A stretch of 44,005 nucleotides of DNA from Treponema sp. (GTDB lineage: Bacteria > Spirochaetota > Spirochaetia > Treponematales > Treponemataceae). Both the position numbers and the translations under genes were made by a program. The notes under the pieces are model-generated. The model was not told the DNA's origin and did no database searches. It saw only the letters and a program-made list of their open reading frames with translations. Shown one piece after another: positions 23,734 to 31,869 of this stretch (the first letter of the stretch is position 1; every line of letters begins with the position of its first letter). The stretch is taken from positions 1 to 44,005 of the forward strand of contig JAFSTK010000007.1 in assembly GCA_017450535.1 (NCBI GenBank), in the 5' to 3' direction.

Positions 23734-24426
23734 ATGGCAACCGATACGCAACATAAAAAGCATGATATTCTTGCGGAGGGGATTGGACTGTATAAACACG
23801 GCGATTACCCTGCGTCTCTCGCTTTTTTTCTTTCTCTTCCAGAAGACAGCGATGCCGATACTAATGAGCTGGCGTATTATATTGGACTTTGTTACGCAAA
23901 ATTGCAACGATATGAAGACGCGTTGTTATATTTGGAACAGGTTGTAACGGCAGGACAGAATATTGACCGCGTGCTGCAGTGCCGCTTTTTGCTGGCGATT
24001 ATCTATGCGCAGAGCGACCGAAAAAAACTTGCGGATTTTGAATTGAAAAAATTGCTGGAAGCGAAATACAAGCCGGCATCAGTTTATTCTGCGCTCGCAT
24101 ATACCGCATGGATGCAACGTGATGCGGAGATGAGCATTTCTTACTATAAAAAAGCATTGGAATTTGACCCTGAGAACGCTACCGCTCTTAATGGTTTTGG
24201 CTATGTGCTTGCTTGTGAGAACAAGGATTTGACCACCGCATTGACGTATTGTAAAAAGGCGTTAAAAAAAGCCCCCAATTCTGCTGCATGTCTTGATTCT
24301 GTGGGCTGGGTGTATCTCAAGCTTGGACTGCTTGAAGATGCGAATAAGTTTCTTAATCTTGCCAAAGACATCATGCCTGATAACGAGGAAATCAAAGAGC
24401 ATCTTCGGTTGGCTCAGGTGAGTTAG
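23734..24426 (+). CDS. Cytoplasmic TPR-repeat protein
   Basis: A 230-residue protein beginning MATDTQHKK with no signal peptide, start fixed by GGGAGGA four bases upstream. At least five TPR units are visible (GIGLYKHGDYPASLAFFLSL, YYIGLCYAKLQRYEDALLYLE, ISYYKKALEFDPENATALNG, ALTYCKKALKKAPNSAACLD, GWVYLKLGLLEDANKFLNLA). It is probably a protein-interaction scaffold. It is followed 20 bp later by the exported NHL/vWA protein, so the two may be one operon. No specific function can be read. Confidence 0.8.
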   Translation: MATDTQHKKHDILAEGIGLYKHGDYPASLAFFLSLPEDSDADTNELAYYIGLCYAKLQRYEDALLYLEQVVTAGQNIDRVLQCRFLLAIIYAQSDRKKLADFELKKLLEAKYKPASVYSALAYTAWMQRDAEMSISYYKKALEFDPENATALNGFGYVLACENKDLTTALTYCKKALKKAPNSAACLDSVGWVYLKLGLLEDANKFLNLAKDIMPDNEEIKEHLRLAQVS

Positions 24427-24445
24427 TGGAAAGGTCGTGACTGTA

Positions 24446-26521
24446 ATGCAAATGAAAAAAAGTGTTGCGTTGACAATTGTTTTTGTGATTTCCTCGCTTT
24501 TGTTCGCTCAGCAGACGCCGTTTACCAGTGATGATGCGGTCGCAGTAAATGCGTCGGGAACGCAGACTGCAAAAAGTGCCCTTGCGTTTCAGGAATTCCG
24601 CCGTGGTGTGCAGGCATATTATCGTGGCTCATTTAACGATGCTATCCTGCAGTTTGAGAAATCTTTGTCATATCTTCCCAATGAAAATCTTATTTTGGAC
24701 TGGCTGGGAAAGTCTTATTATCGCTCTGGCATAGAAGGCGCGGCGTTGCAGCAGTGGCAGTTTGCCAGCGATAACGGTTATGGCGGTTTGCTGCTTAAAA
24801 ATCAAATTGAGATTGTACGGGAACGCCGCATTACTGATAATGCATATCAGTCTTCAGTCACCTATACGGAAGCTGGCAGTTTTCCTGGTCGTAACGACAA
24901 CGTGTTGGTCTTTAGCCAGCCGATTTCTGTTCTTCCTGAGGCAGATGGTTCCGTCTGGGTGCTGGCATATGGTTCAAATGAACTTGTTAAAATTGACATC
25001 AACGGGCTGGTCGTGAACCGTGTGAATGTGCCTTTAATTGGCTTTGACCGCCCCATGGATATGATTCGCACCAAAAATGGTTCTATTCTCGTTTCTGAGT
25101 CTGCTGGGGACAGGGTAAGTGTGTTTACGGCTAAGGGCGGTTTTGTAAAATCCTTTGGCGAAAAAGGCATTGGTGTCGGACAAATGGTTGGACCGCAGTA
25201 TCTTGCTCAGGATGACTCGGAAAATATTTACGTGACTGACTTTGGCAATGCTCGTGTGGACGTGTTTGACAGGGATGGAAACGGTCTGTTTTATTTTGGA
25301 ACGAAATCAGCGGATTTTGCCGGCCTAACGGCACCGACTGGTATTGCCTATGCGAATGGCGCTGTCTGTGTTGCCGATGCGGTAACAGGAGCGGTATATC
25401 GTTTTGATACGGCGGGAAATTATTTGGGCTTACTTTGTAAGGAAAAGACGTTTATCAAGCCGGAGTCCATGAAGCCGTGGGGCGGTTATCTTGTCATGTG
25501 TGACAAAAACCGTGTGTATTCAATCGATGTGGAGACGGGTGCAGTATTCGAAAATGTGAGCACAGGAAACGCACCTTCTCGTGTTACATGCGCTGTTCCT
25601 GACGCTAACGGCAATGTGCTTGTAAGCGATGTCGTTACTAACGAAGTCTATATCATGGCAAAGATGAGCGAGCTGATTGGCGGTCTGTTTGTGCAGATTG
25701 AGCGTGTCGATGCGACTGCGTTCCCCCGTGTGACGCTTGAAGTGAAAGTTGAGAACCGTCATCGTCAGAGTATTGTCGGCTTGAAGGACGTGAATTTCTT
25801 TGTGACCGAGCGCAAGGGTGCCGTCCTTGATGTAAAATATGAAGGTTCTGCACATGCGAACGACATTGCTGATGTGACGATGATTATTGACCGTTCTGTT
25901 TCGGCCGCACAGCGTTCGGAGGCTTTGGAGCGCGCAGTTCGTGAGATTGCGTCGTCCATGAACGGCGAGGGTAGTGTGCGAATTATTTCTGCGGGCGCGA
26001 TGCCTGTGCTGGAATATACAGGCTCTCCGTCCGGTGTGGAAAAATTCAGTGCGAGCGCGTTAAAAAATCCTGTCTCATCACAGGTTCAGCTTGACAATGC
26101 GCTGCGTCTTGCGGTGAACGGTTTGATTCCGGCGGAAAAAAAGCGCGCGATTATTTTCCTGACCGATGGTGATGTGAGTCAGGGTGCGTTTGCCAGCTAC
26201 AGCCTTTCTGATTTGTCCGCCTATATGAACAATAATTCTGTTTCAATGACGGTGGTGATGCTCTCTCAGGGAACACCCGCGCGTGAAATTGCCTATTTGA
26301 CCGAGCACACAAACGGCAGCGAATACTATGTGTATCGAAATCAGGGACTCTCTGACGTGATGAAAGATATACTCGCTATCCCCAACGGCATGTACCGGCT
26401 TTCCTATACATCTCAGCTGAAAAAAGAATATGGACAAGCGTATCTCCCTGTGGAAATTGAGGCGTATCTGATGAATCGGAGCGGACGAGCTGAGACAGGG
26501 TATTTTGCGCCGCTTGACTAG
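24446..26521 (+). CDS. Exported TPR / NHL-propeller / vWA-domain protein
   Basis: About 691 residues; starts at 24446 or 24452 are possible. A Sec signal peptide (KKSVALTIVFVISSLLFA, cut before QQTPF) targets the periplasm or beyond. Residues ~45-115 hold TPR-like helices (FRRGVQAYYRGSFNDAILQFEKSL). Residues ~150-400 hold NHL-type propeller repeats (PISVLPEADGSVWVLAYG, RPMDMIRTKNGSILVSES, YLAQDDSENIYVTDFGNARVDVFD, PDANGNVLVSDV). Residues ~470-650 form a vWA domain with a MIDAS-like DRSVS in VTMIIDRSVS and FLTDGDVS. The combination suggests a binding or scaffolding protein at the cell envelope. I know of no assigned function. Confidence 0.82.
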   Translation: MQMKKSVALTIVFVISSLLFAQQTPFTSDDAVAVNASGTQTAKSALAFQEFRRGVQAYYRGSFNDAILQFEKSLSYLPNENLILDWLGKSYYRSGIEGAALQQWQFASDNGYGGLLLKNQIEIVRERRITDNAYQSSVTYTEAGSFPGRNDNVLVFSQPISVLPEADGSVWVLAYGSNELVKIDINGLVVNRVNVPLIGFDRPMDMIRTKNGSILVSESAGDRVSVFTAKGGFVKSFGEKGIGVGQMVGPQYLAQDDSENIYVTDFGNARVDVFDRDGNGLFYFGTKSADFAGLTAPTGIAYANGAVCVADAVTGAVYRFDTAGNYLGLLCKEKTFIKPESMKPWGGYLVMCDKNRVYSIDVETGAVFENVSTGNAPSRVTCAVPDANGNVLVSDVVTNEVYIMAKMSELIGGLFVQIERVDATAFPRVTLEVKVENRHRQSIVGLKDVNFFVTERKGAVLDVKYEGSAHANDIADVTMIIDRSVSAAQRSEALERAVREIASSMNGEGSVRIISAGAMPVLEYTGSPSGVEKFSASALKNPVSSQVQLDNALRLAVNGLIPAEKKRAIIFLTDGDVSQGAFASYSLSDLSAYMNNNSVSMTVVMLSQGTPAREIAYLTEHTNGSEYYVYRNQGLSDVMKDILAIPNGMYRLSYTSQLKKEYGQAYLPVEIEAYLMNRSGRAETGYFAPLD

Positions 26522-26524
26522 ATG

Positions 26525-26554
26525 TTGACGATGATTTTAATAAAGGGTATTCTG
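26525..26554 (+). promoter_or_regulatory. Promoter for bactofilin 2, predicted leaderless start
   Basis: TTGACG (26525-26530), 18-bp spacer, TATTCT (26549-26554); the -10 ends seven bases before the ATG at 26561. It begins four bases after the upstream stop codon. Confidence 0.55.
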
Positions 26555-26560
26555 TAATAT

Positions 26561-26923
26561 ATGTTTGAAGTAAAAGACACCGATCTGTTCAATTTGGAAG
26601 AAGATGATTTTGACACCATTCTTGCTGATGATATTTCTTTTCGGGGAGCAATAAAATTTACCAAGCCGTTTATGATTCGCGGAAAAGTGACAGGTTCTGT
26701 TGAGGCCACCAATGATTTGGTGATTGATACGGAGGCGGTTGTAAAAGCGGAGATTGCCGCTACTCGTGTTCTTGTTCGTGGAAAAGTTGAAGGAAATATC
26801 ACGGGCAGAGATTTGGTTTTTGTGTCATCAACTGGCGCTGTAAAAGGCGACATCACTTCTAAACAAGTGGTTTTGGAGCCTGGTGCCCGTTTTAGCGGCA
26901 AATGTACTATGACCGATAACTGA
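26561..26923 (+). CDS. Bactofilin-family cytoskeletal protein 2
   Basis: A 120-residue bactofilin: acidic N-terminus (DTDLFNLEEDDFDTILADD), then beta-helix rungs RGAIKFTKPFMIRGKVTGSV, ATNDLVIDTEAVVKAEIAATRVLVRGKVEGNI, TGAVKGDITSKQVVLEPGARFSGKC. It is shorter than the copy at 9234 and has no C-terminal tail, so the two may form different polymers or co-polymerise. It lies between the NHL/vWA gene and an exported TPR gene, which suggests an envelope or cell-shape module. Confidence 0.88.
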   Translation: MFEVKDTDLFNLEEDDFDTILADDISFRGAIKFTKPFMIRGKVTGSVEATNDLVIDTEAVVKAEIAATRVLVRGKVEGNITGRDLVFVSSTGAVKGDITSKQVVLEPGARFSGKCTMTDN

Positions 26924-26953
26924 TATCGTTGCTTTGTATAAGGAAATAAAACC

Positions 26954-27580
26954 ATGATGATGAAAAAACTGATACTGATTGCAATTGCTCTTTGTGCCTC
27001 TGGCATGATTTTTGCTCAGCAGAAGGCTGATGCGTTGGTGTTGTATCGCGGCGGACGATATCCGGAAGCTATCGCTATTTGTGAGCAGGAGATAAAGGCT
27101 AATCCCAACAATATCGATTCTTATTGCGTTTTGTGCTGGAGTCTGGTACGCAACCGTCAGTATGCGCTTGCCGAACAGCATGCCACCGATGCCCGCAAAG
27201 TAAGTCCGTACGATGTGCGTCTTATTGAGATTCTTGCAGAGGCAAAGTATTATCTCGGAAAGAATAACGGTGCTATGGAATTATTCCAGCAATACATTGC
27301 GACCGCTCCTGCTACGGCGGCACGTATTGGAAACGCATATTATTATATGGGTGAGATTTATATTCGACAGGCAAAATATCAGCATGCAGATATCGCAATG
27401 ACCGCTTCTGTGCACACTGAGCCGACAGTTGATTACTGGTGGACTCGTTGTGGCTATGCACGAGAGATGGCGGGTTCATATCAAACGGCGATGGATGCTT
27501 ACAACAAGGCGTTGGAATTGAATACTTCTCAGACGGAAGCGGCTCGTGGAAAAGAGCGTTGTGCCGCACGTCTACGCTAA
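26954..27580 (+). CDS. Exported TPR-repeat protein
   Basis: A 208-residue protein with a signal peptide (KKLILIAIALCASGMIFA before QQKAD), then four TPR-like units (YRGGRYPEAIAICEQEIKANPNN, VRNRQYALAEQHATDARKVSPYD, YYMGEIYIRQAKYQHADIAM, AREMAGSYQTAMDAYNKALELNT). The start could be any of three successive ATGs (26954, 26957, 26960), with AAGGA at 26940. Its final TAA overlaps the mtaB ATG by one base. It is a probable periplasmic scaffold; the signal-peptide end FAQQ is the same as that of the NHL/vWA protein. Confidence 0.82.
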   Translation: MMMKKLILIAIALCASGMIFAQQKADALVLYRGGRYPEAIAICEQEIKANPNNIDSYCVLCWSLVRNRQYALAEQHATDARKVSPYDVRLIEILAEAKYYLGKNNGAMELFQQYIATAPATAARIGNAYYYMGEIYIRQAKYQHADIAMTASVHTEPTVDYWWTRCGYAREMAGSYQTAMDAYNKALELNTSQTEAARGKERCAARLR

Positions 27581-29010
27581 TGGCTTTTTTGCGCATGAAA
27601 AATACCATTCATTTTGAGACTTTAGGCTGTAAGCTGAATCAGGCAGAAACCGAGGGGGCGGCGCGCGCATTTTCCGATGCGGGCTTTTCTGTCTCCATGG
27701 ATCCGCTCACTGCCGCGGATGACGTACAAGACGATGTGCTGTTGTGTGTGGTGAATACCTGTACGGTAACGGCAAAGGCTGAGCAAAAGGCGCGCCGTAT
27801 TATTCGCTTGCTCCTTGCAAAATGTCCTGCTTGTGCGGTGCTTGTTACGGGATGTTATGCCCAGCTGAACCGCAAAGAAATTCTGGAAATTGATTCGCGT
27901 ATCTGTGTGCTTGGGGGCCAGAACAAGGGCGCGCTGGCAGATGTTCCGGCATTATTGCAGGAGTTGCAAAAGCGTAGCCTGTCAGGCGAAGATTTGTCCG
28001 TGGCATTACAGCAGTATTTTGATGCGCCCGATGCGCAGCAAGTTCCACAGTTCCGCCTGACAACTGATCGTTTTTTAAATCATAGCCGGGCTTCAATAAA
28101 AATTCAGGATGGATGTAACGCTGTCTGTACGTATTGTCGCATTCGATTGGCACGTGGAAAATCAGTTTCGCTTGCCGCTCAGGATGTGATAGACCAAGTG
28201 CTTGCCATGGAACGCGCCGGACAAAACGAAGTGGTAATAACTACCGTGAATATTGCGCAATATCATGGCGCATGGAAGGACGGTTTTGTGGATTTTGCGG
28301 GGCTTCTGGAACTGTTGCTTGCTTCCACACAAAAAATCGGCATCCGTATTTCCAGTCTGTATCCAGAAATTGTTACCGAACGGCTCGCAAAAATAATCGA
28401 AAATCCGCGCGTGCGTCCTCATTTTCATATTTCAATTCAGTCGGGGAGCGATACTGTGCTTGCCAAGATGAAGCGTCCGTATCGCATTGCTGTTGTGTTC
28501 AAGGCAGTGGAACTGTTACGGCGCGCAAAAAAGTCCCCGTTCCTTGCGTGTGATATCATTGCAGGCTTTCCAGGAGAGACCGATGAGGATTTTGCTCTTA
28601 CAATGGACATGCTGAAAAAAACGGGGATGACCTTTGTGCATGCATTCCCGTTCAGCGCGCGTCCTGGAACTGAAGCGTATTCAATGCGTCCCATGGTGCC
28701 CAATGCAATCGCTGGAAAGCGCATTGCTGAATTGGAAGCTTACAACAGAACTGCAAAGACCGCATATATCAATTCATTTGTCGGATGCGAATTGCAGGCT
28801 GTCTGTGAGACTGTTCATCGTGCGAAGTTTTCTAAAGATAGAGTTATTGTGCATGCGGTTACAGAAAACTTCTTGCACTGTCAGCTTGTCTTTTCTCTGG
28901 CTGATACCCATATTCCTGCGGCAGGTTCAGTCGTTACGGTAAGAGTCCGTCGACCGCTTACTGACGCAGAAAAAACAGGTGAAAGCGATACGTTTGCGGA
29001 ACTTGTCTGA
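27580..29010 (+). CDS. mtaB: tRNA ct6A37/t6A37 methylthiotransferase MtaB
   Basis: A 476-residue radical SAM methylthiotransferase. The N-terminal UPF0004 domain begins HFETLGCKLNQAETEGAARAF, the MtaB-type signature, with further cysteines in VVNTCTVT and VTGCYAQ. The SAM cluster CxxxCxxC is in IQDGCNAVCTYCRIRLARGKS, followed by GFPGETDEDF and a TRAM-like C-terminal stretch. It converts t6A37 to ms2t6A37 in tRNAs reading ANN codons; tRNA-Lys(UUU), a classical substrate type, is encoded just downstream. Translation is coupled to the preceding TPR gene (TAATG overlap). A start at 27595 is also possible. Confidence 0.9.
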   Translation: MAFLRMKNTIHFETLGCKLNQAETEGAARAFSDAGFSVSMDPLTAADDVQDDVLLCVVNTCTVTAKAEQKARRIIRLLLAKCPACAVLVTGCYAQLNRKEILEIDSRICVLGGQNKGALADVPALLQELQKRSLSGEDLSVALQQYFDAPDAQQVPQFRLTTDRFLNHSRASIKIQDGCNAVCTYCRIRLARGKSVSLAAQDVIDQVLAMERAGQNEVVITTVNIAQYHGAWKDGFVDFAGLLELLLASTQKIGIRISSLYPEIVTERLAKIIENPRVRPHFHISIQSGSDTVLAKMKRPYRIAVVFKAVELLRRAKKSPFLACDIIAGFPGETDEDFALTMDMLKKTGMTFVHAFPFSARPGTEAYSMRPMVPNAIAGKRIAELEAYNRTAKTAYINSFVGCELQAVCETVHRAKFSKDRVIVHAVTENFLHCQLVFSLADTHIPAAGSVVTVRVRRPLTDAEKTGESDTFAELV

Positions 29011-29063
29011 ATATGTGATTGTGTCTGTTTTGCACTTTTTTTCTATTTTTCCTTGTGCACCTG

Positions 29064-29092
29064 TTGACACGATTAAGAATATTCTATATAGT
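29064..29092 (+). promoter_or_regulatory. Promoter for tRNA-Lys
   Basis: TTGACA (29064-29069), 17-bp spacer, TATAGT (29087-29092); same -10 as the tRNA-Glu promoter and same spacing. Predicted start near 29099. Confidence 0.8.
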
Positions 29093-29135
29093 AATAGAGC
29101 ATTCACGAAAACTATATGTTTTTGTTGAACAGCAT

Positions 29136-29208
29136 GGGCTATTAGCTCAGCAGGTAGAGCAACGCCCTTTTAAGGCGTGGGTCTGCAGTTCGAATCTGCA
29201 ATAGCTCA
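29136..29208 (+). tRNA. tRNA-Lys (anticodon UUU)
   Basis: Acceptor GGGCTAT/ATAGCTC, D-arm GCTC...GAGC, anticodon stem ACGCC/GGCGT around loop CTTTTAA (anticodon TTT), T-arm TGCAG-TTCGAAT-CTGCA, discriminator A. CCA is not encoded. Confidence 0.96.
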
Positions 29209-29212
29209 TTAT

Positions 29213-29247
29213 TATGCGTTTCCGAATCGGGAGCGCATTTTTTTTAC
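29213..29247 (+). terminator. Terminator after tRNA-Lys
   Basis: ATGCGTTTCCGA pairs with TCGGGAGCGCAT (two G-U pairs), followed by a run of eight or more T. Confidence 0.85.
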
Positions 29248-29303
29248 TTTTTTTCTATTCTTAATGTTTTCAAACTGTCTTTTATGTATGAAGGGAAGAG
29301 GAT

Positions 29304-29333
29304 AAAAAAAGCACCTCCACGAGGGAAGTGCTT
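29304..29333 (-). terminator. Terminator after rpsD
   Basis: On the minus strand AGCACTTCC-CTCGT-GGAGGTGCT (near-perfect 9-bp stem) followed by seven T. Confidence 0.85.
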
Positions 29334-29353
29334 GTATCTTTCGGTAGAAAATC

Positions 29354-29947
29354 CTACTTTGAGTAGTATTCAACAACCATCTGGTCGTTAATCTGTACCG
29401 GAATCTTGTCGCGCTGAGGAATGCTTGCGAGCTTTCCGCTGAATGCTTCCTGATTTACTTCAAGATAATCCAACGGAGCTGAGTTTGCGCCCAAGAATGC
29501 TTTCTTGAACTGCTCATTCTTGCGTGATTTTTCGGTAAGAGAGATAACCTGACCGACTTTTACGTGCTGTGACGGTACGTTGATGATTTTGCCGTCAAGC
29601 TCGATGTGGCGATGGCTTACCAGCTGGCGTGCCATACGGATTGAGTTTGCAAATCCCATTCTGTACACGAGATTGTCCAGGCGGCACTCAAGCGCAACGA
29701 TAAGCGCAGTACCAGTCTTTTCTGAAGACTTTGTAGCCTGCTCATAGTAGCGGCGCAACTGCTTCTCCAGAATGCCGTAATATGCCTTGACCTTCTGTTT
29801 TTCAATCAGCTGCAGACCGTATTCTGATGTTTTGTGTGTCTTTTTGAATGCAGGTGCATTTGCTCTGTTCATTGCCTTGGGATGACCTGATACGTTCACG
29901 CCAAGTCTTCTGCATTCCTTAAAGCGAGGGCTTCTTCTTGTAGCCAT
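29354..29947 (-). CDS. rpsD: 30S ribosomal protein S4
   Basis: A 197-residue protein: N-terminus MATRRSPRFKECRRLGVNVSGHPKA, core RRYYEQATKSSEKTGTALIVALECRLDNLVYRMGFA, and the S4 RNA-binding domain ARQLVSHRHIELDGKIINVPSQHVKVGQVI. It lacks the N-terminal zinc cysteines of the C+ form (C-minus type). S4 nucleates 16S assembly. It is a lone gene here, not part of an alpha operon, with its own terminator and a GGAG Shine-Dalgarno site. I could not fix its promoter confidently in the AT-rich 29950-30060 region. Confidence 0.96.
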   Translation of the reverse strand: MATRRSPRFKECRRLGVNVSGHPKAMNRANAPAFKKTHKTSEYGLQLIEKQKVKAYYGILEKQLRRYYEQATKSSEKTGTALIVALECRLDNLVYRMGFANSIRMARQLVSHRHIELDGKIINVPSQHVKVGQVISLTEKSRKNEQFKKAFLGANSAPLDYLEVNQEAFSGKLASIPQRDKIPVQINDQMVVEYYSK

Positions 29948-30115
29948 ATAAATGTAGCTCCTTACATTGTTGTACGGGTTGGGAATGAAAACTCATACAA
30001 TTGGAAATTGAGATATACAAAAAATATATCATTTTGACGCATTTATGACAAGTAGTGTGAGTGGATTTTTAAGGACCATGGGTGAAAGAAAGGGATTTCT
30101 TTTTGACCGTTTTCT

Positions 30116-30124
30116 TGCTATACT
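30116..30124 (+). promoter_or_regulatory. Extended -10 promoter for the cobyrinate amidase gene, predicted leaderless
   Basis: TGCTATACT (30116-30124) is a full extended -10 (TGn plus TATACT) ending seven bases before the ATG at 30131. No good -35 is present at 17 bp; TTGACC at 30103-30108 is too close. Confidence 0.5.
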
Positions 30125-30130
30125 TTTTTT

Positions 30131-31615
30131 ATGGCAATTTTTGACATTCCTCGGATTTTAATTTCTTCGCCGGGGTCTTCATCAGGGAAGACTTTGGTGA
30201 CGTGCGCGCTTTTAGGAAGGCTGCCGGATGCGGCTGCGATTAAGTGCGGACCTGATTTTATTGACCCGTTATTTCATCAGAGGGTATTGGGAAAGAAAAC
30301 GGGGAATGTTGATTTGTTTTTTACAGATGAAGCTGTTGCCCGAAGCATTTTTGCGCACGACACTGAGGGAGCTGATTTTGCGGTGTGTGAAGGAGCGATG
30401 GGCTTTTATGACGGGGCAGGCGGAACTGATAAAGCGAGCGCGTATGAGGTTTCCCGCGCGTTGGGGTGCCCGGTGATTCTTGTGGTAGACGTGAAGGGTA
30501 AAAGTCTTTCAGTTTGCGCGGAAATCAACGGATTCGCTTCTTTCAGGGAAGAGAATGGCGACAAAAGCGGAATCCGTGGCGTGATTTTGAACCGATGCTC
30601 TGGCGCGCTGTATGAGTCGCTTTCTGGTGCGATTGAGCGCGAGTGCGGTGTAAAAGTATTGGGCTATCTTGAGCCGCGTGCGGAATTTGAAATTGAAAGC
30701 CGCCATTTGGGATTGGTAACGCCCGACGCCGTGAGCGATTTGCAGAAAAAAATGGACGCTCTTTTTTGTGCCGCTGAAAAAACAATAAATATTGACGAAA
30801 TTAAAAGAATTGCGCGGACTGCGCCACCTTTGGAGGCTGATACTAATCTTTTTGCTGAAAATGGGGGAGCAGAGAGCGAAAAAACATTGCCGAAAATACG
30901 CGTGGCGGTGGCGAAGGACGAGGCGTTTTGTTTTTACTACCGCGAAAACCTTGACCTTTTGGAATCGATGGGTGCGGAGCTGGTATATTTTTCGCCGTTA
31001 CGAGACAGACTGGTTCCTGCGGGATGCCATGCGCTGTACCTTGGCGGCGGTTACCCGGAACTTTTTCCTGTGCAACTGGCAGAAAACACGACGATGCTCC
31101 AGAGCGTACGTAGTTTTTGCCGGAGTGGTGCGCCGGTTTTTGCCGAATGTGGCGGATTTTTGTATCTCCAGCTTGCAGGCGTTCTACGAGGCACTTTTGA
31201 AAACAAGAAAAAATTGGTTCGCTTTGGTTACGTGACGCTCACGGCGAACAAGGACACATTTTTGTGCCAGGCGGGTGATACGATTCAGGCGCATGAGTTC
31301 CATTACTTTGACACGACGGAAAACGGAGAGACATTTACCGCCCGAAAGGTGAGCGGTAAAGAATGGCATTGTATTCAGGCAACGACTGCCGTGGCGGAAA
31401 TGCACCAGACTGGTTGCCATGCGCCTGTGCAAGACAAGCCGAACATTGTGGCGGGATTCCCGCATCTTTATTTTGCGGCGAACGTGAGCTTTGCCCGCAA
31501 TTTTGTTTCTGCTGCGGAATCGTTTAAGAACAGGCGCAAGACTGGTTGCAGTTCATGCGGAGGCTGTTCTGCGGAAAACAGTTGCGGTGGCTGCGTGAAA
31601 AACGGCGGAAACTAA
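30131..31615 (+). CDS. cbiA: Cobyrinate a,c-diamide synthase (CbiA/CobB type) with a cysteine-rich tail
   Basis: A 494-residue two-domain amidotransferase. The N-terminal P-loop of the dethiobiotin-synthetase type is SSPGSSSGKT (residues ~9-18), with KCGPDFIDP and CEGAMGFYDG. The C-terminal class I glutamine amidotransferase has its nucleophile in FAECGGFLYL and the GGGYPELF block. It amidates carboxylates a and c of cobyrinate using glutamine and ATP. The last ~25 residues hold seven cysteines in CSSCGG, CSAEN and CGGC clusters, a tail not expected in the family that could bind metal. No other corrin-ring gene is nearby; cobT-cobU-cobS start 1.9 kb downstream after the toxin-antitoxin stretch. 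The hydrogenobyrinate form (CobB) cannot be excluded. Confidence 0.88.
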   Translation: MAIFDIPRILISSPGSSSGKTLVTCALLGRLPDAAAIKCGPDFIDPLFHQRVLGKKTGNVDLFFTDEAVARSIFAHDTEGADFAVCEGAMGFYDGAGGTDKASAYEVSRALGCPVILVVDVKGKSLSVCAEINGFASFREENGDKSGIRGVILNRCSGALYESLSGAIERECGVKVLGYLEPRAEFEIESRHLGLVTPDAVSDLQKKMDALFCAAEKTINIDEIKRIARTAPPLEADTNLFAENGGAESEKTLPKIRVAVAKDEAFCFYYRENLDLLESMGAELVYFSPLRDRLVPAGCHALYLGGGYPELFPVQLAENTTMLQSVRSFCRSGAPVFAECGGFLYLQLAGVLRGTFENKKKLVRFGYVTLTANKDTFLCQAGDTIQAHEFHYFDTTENGETFTARKVSGKEWHCIQATTAVAEMHQTGCHAPVQDKPNIVAGFPHLYFAANVSFARNFVSAAESFKNRRKTGCSSCGGCSAENSCGGCVKNGGN

Positions 31616-31629
31616 GACTAGCAAAAGAG

Positions 31630-31657
31630 TTGACTTTTTGTGAAAGTATGGTATAGT
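31630..31657 (+). promoter_or_regulatory. Promoter of antitoxin RNA 1
   Basis: TTGACT (31630-31635), 16-bp spacer, extended -10 TGGTATAGT (31649-31657). It is nearly identical to the promoter at 33065-33092. Confidence 0.75.
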
Positions 31658-31663
31658 AATAGG

Positions 31664-31769
31664 TGAAGAGGGCATCCGCGACATGCGTCTTGCCCCACGT
31701 TTGGTTTGCCTAATTACTCAGGCAGTTGCCCATCCTGTGTGGACTGAAGACAGGGTGGGCTATTTTTTT
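31664..31769 (+). ncRNA. Putative antitoxin RNA 1 (about 106 nt)
   Basis: The transcript is bounded by a strong promoter (predicted start near 31664) and a terminator. There is no open frame of useful length. It contains a small hairpin TGCCT...AGGCA (31707-31725) and a GC-rich 5' segment (31672-31696) that closely repeats the 5' leader of toxin mRNA 1 in the same sense. Its 3' end overlaps the end of the toxin gene on the other strand. The arrangement resembles convergent type I systems such as txpA/ratA and par/fst. The RNA is predicted, not observed. Confidence 0.65.
31728..31769 (+). terminator. Terminator of antitoxin RNA 1
   Basis: GCCCATCCTGT (31728-31738) pairs with ACAGGGTGGGC (31750-31760) with one non-Watson-Crick pair; TATTTTTTT follows. 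Confidence 0.85.
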
Positions 31770-31869
31770 ACTTGCATTCCTTTTTCCGTCTACGGAGAAG
31801 GTCGCTAAGTATGTCGTAGATAAGTGTAATGATAGCGATTGCTAGCATAGCCTTTTCGTACAAACTCAT
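31768..31869 (-). CDS. Holin-like type I toxin, copy 1 (33 aa)
   Basis: A minus-strand reading frame of 33 codons: MSLYEKAMLAIAIITLIYDI then LSDLLRRRKKECK. It has one hydrophobic helix (residues ~7-20) and a strongly basic end, the pattern of small membrane toxins (putative holin-like toxins with an MxxYExxMLxIA start). A Shine-Dalgarno site GGAGG lies five bases before the ATG. Upstream is TTGATA-17-TATACT (31951-31979) with a leader of about 75 nt. The stop codon overlaps the terminator of the opposing RNA. A paralogue with the same YEKAML start is at 33192-33278. Confidence 0.78.
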   Translation of the reverse strand: MSLYEKAMLAIAIITLIYDILSDLLRRRKKECK

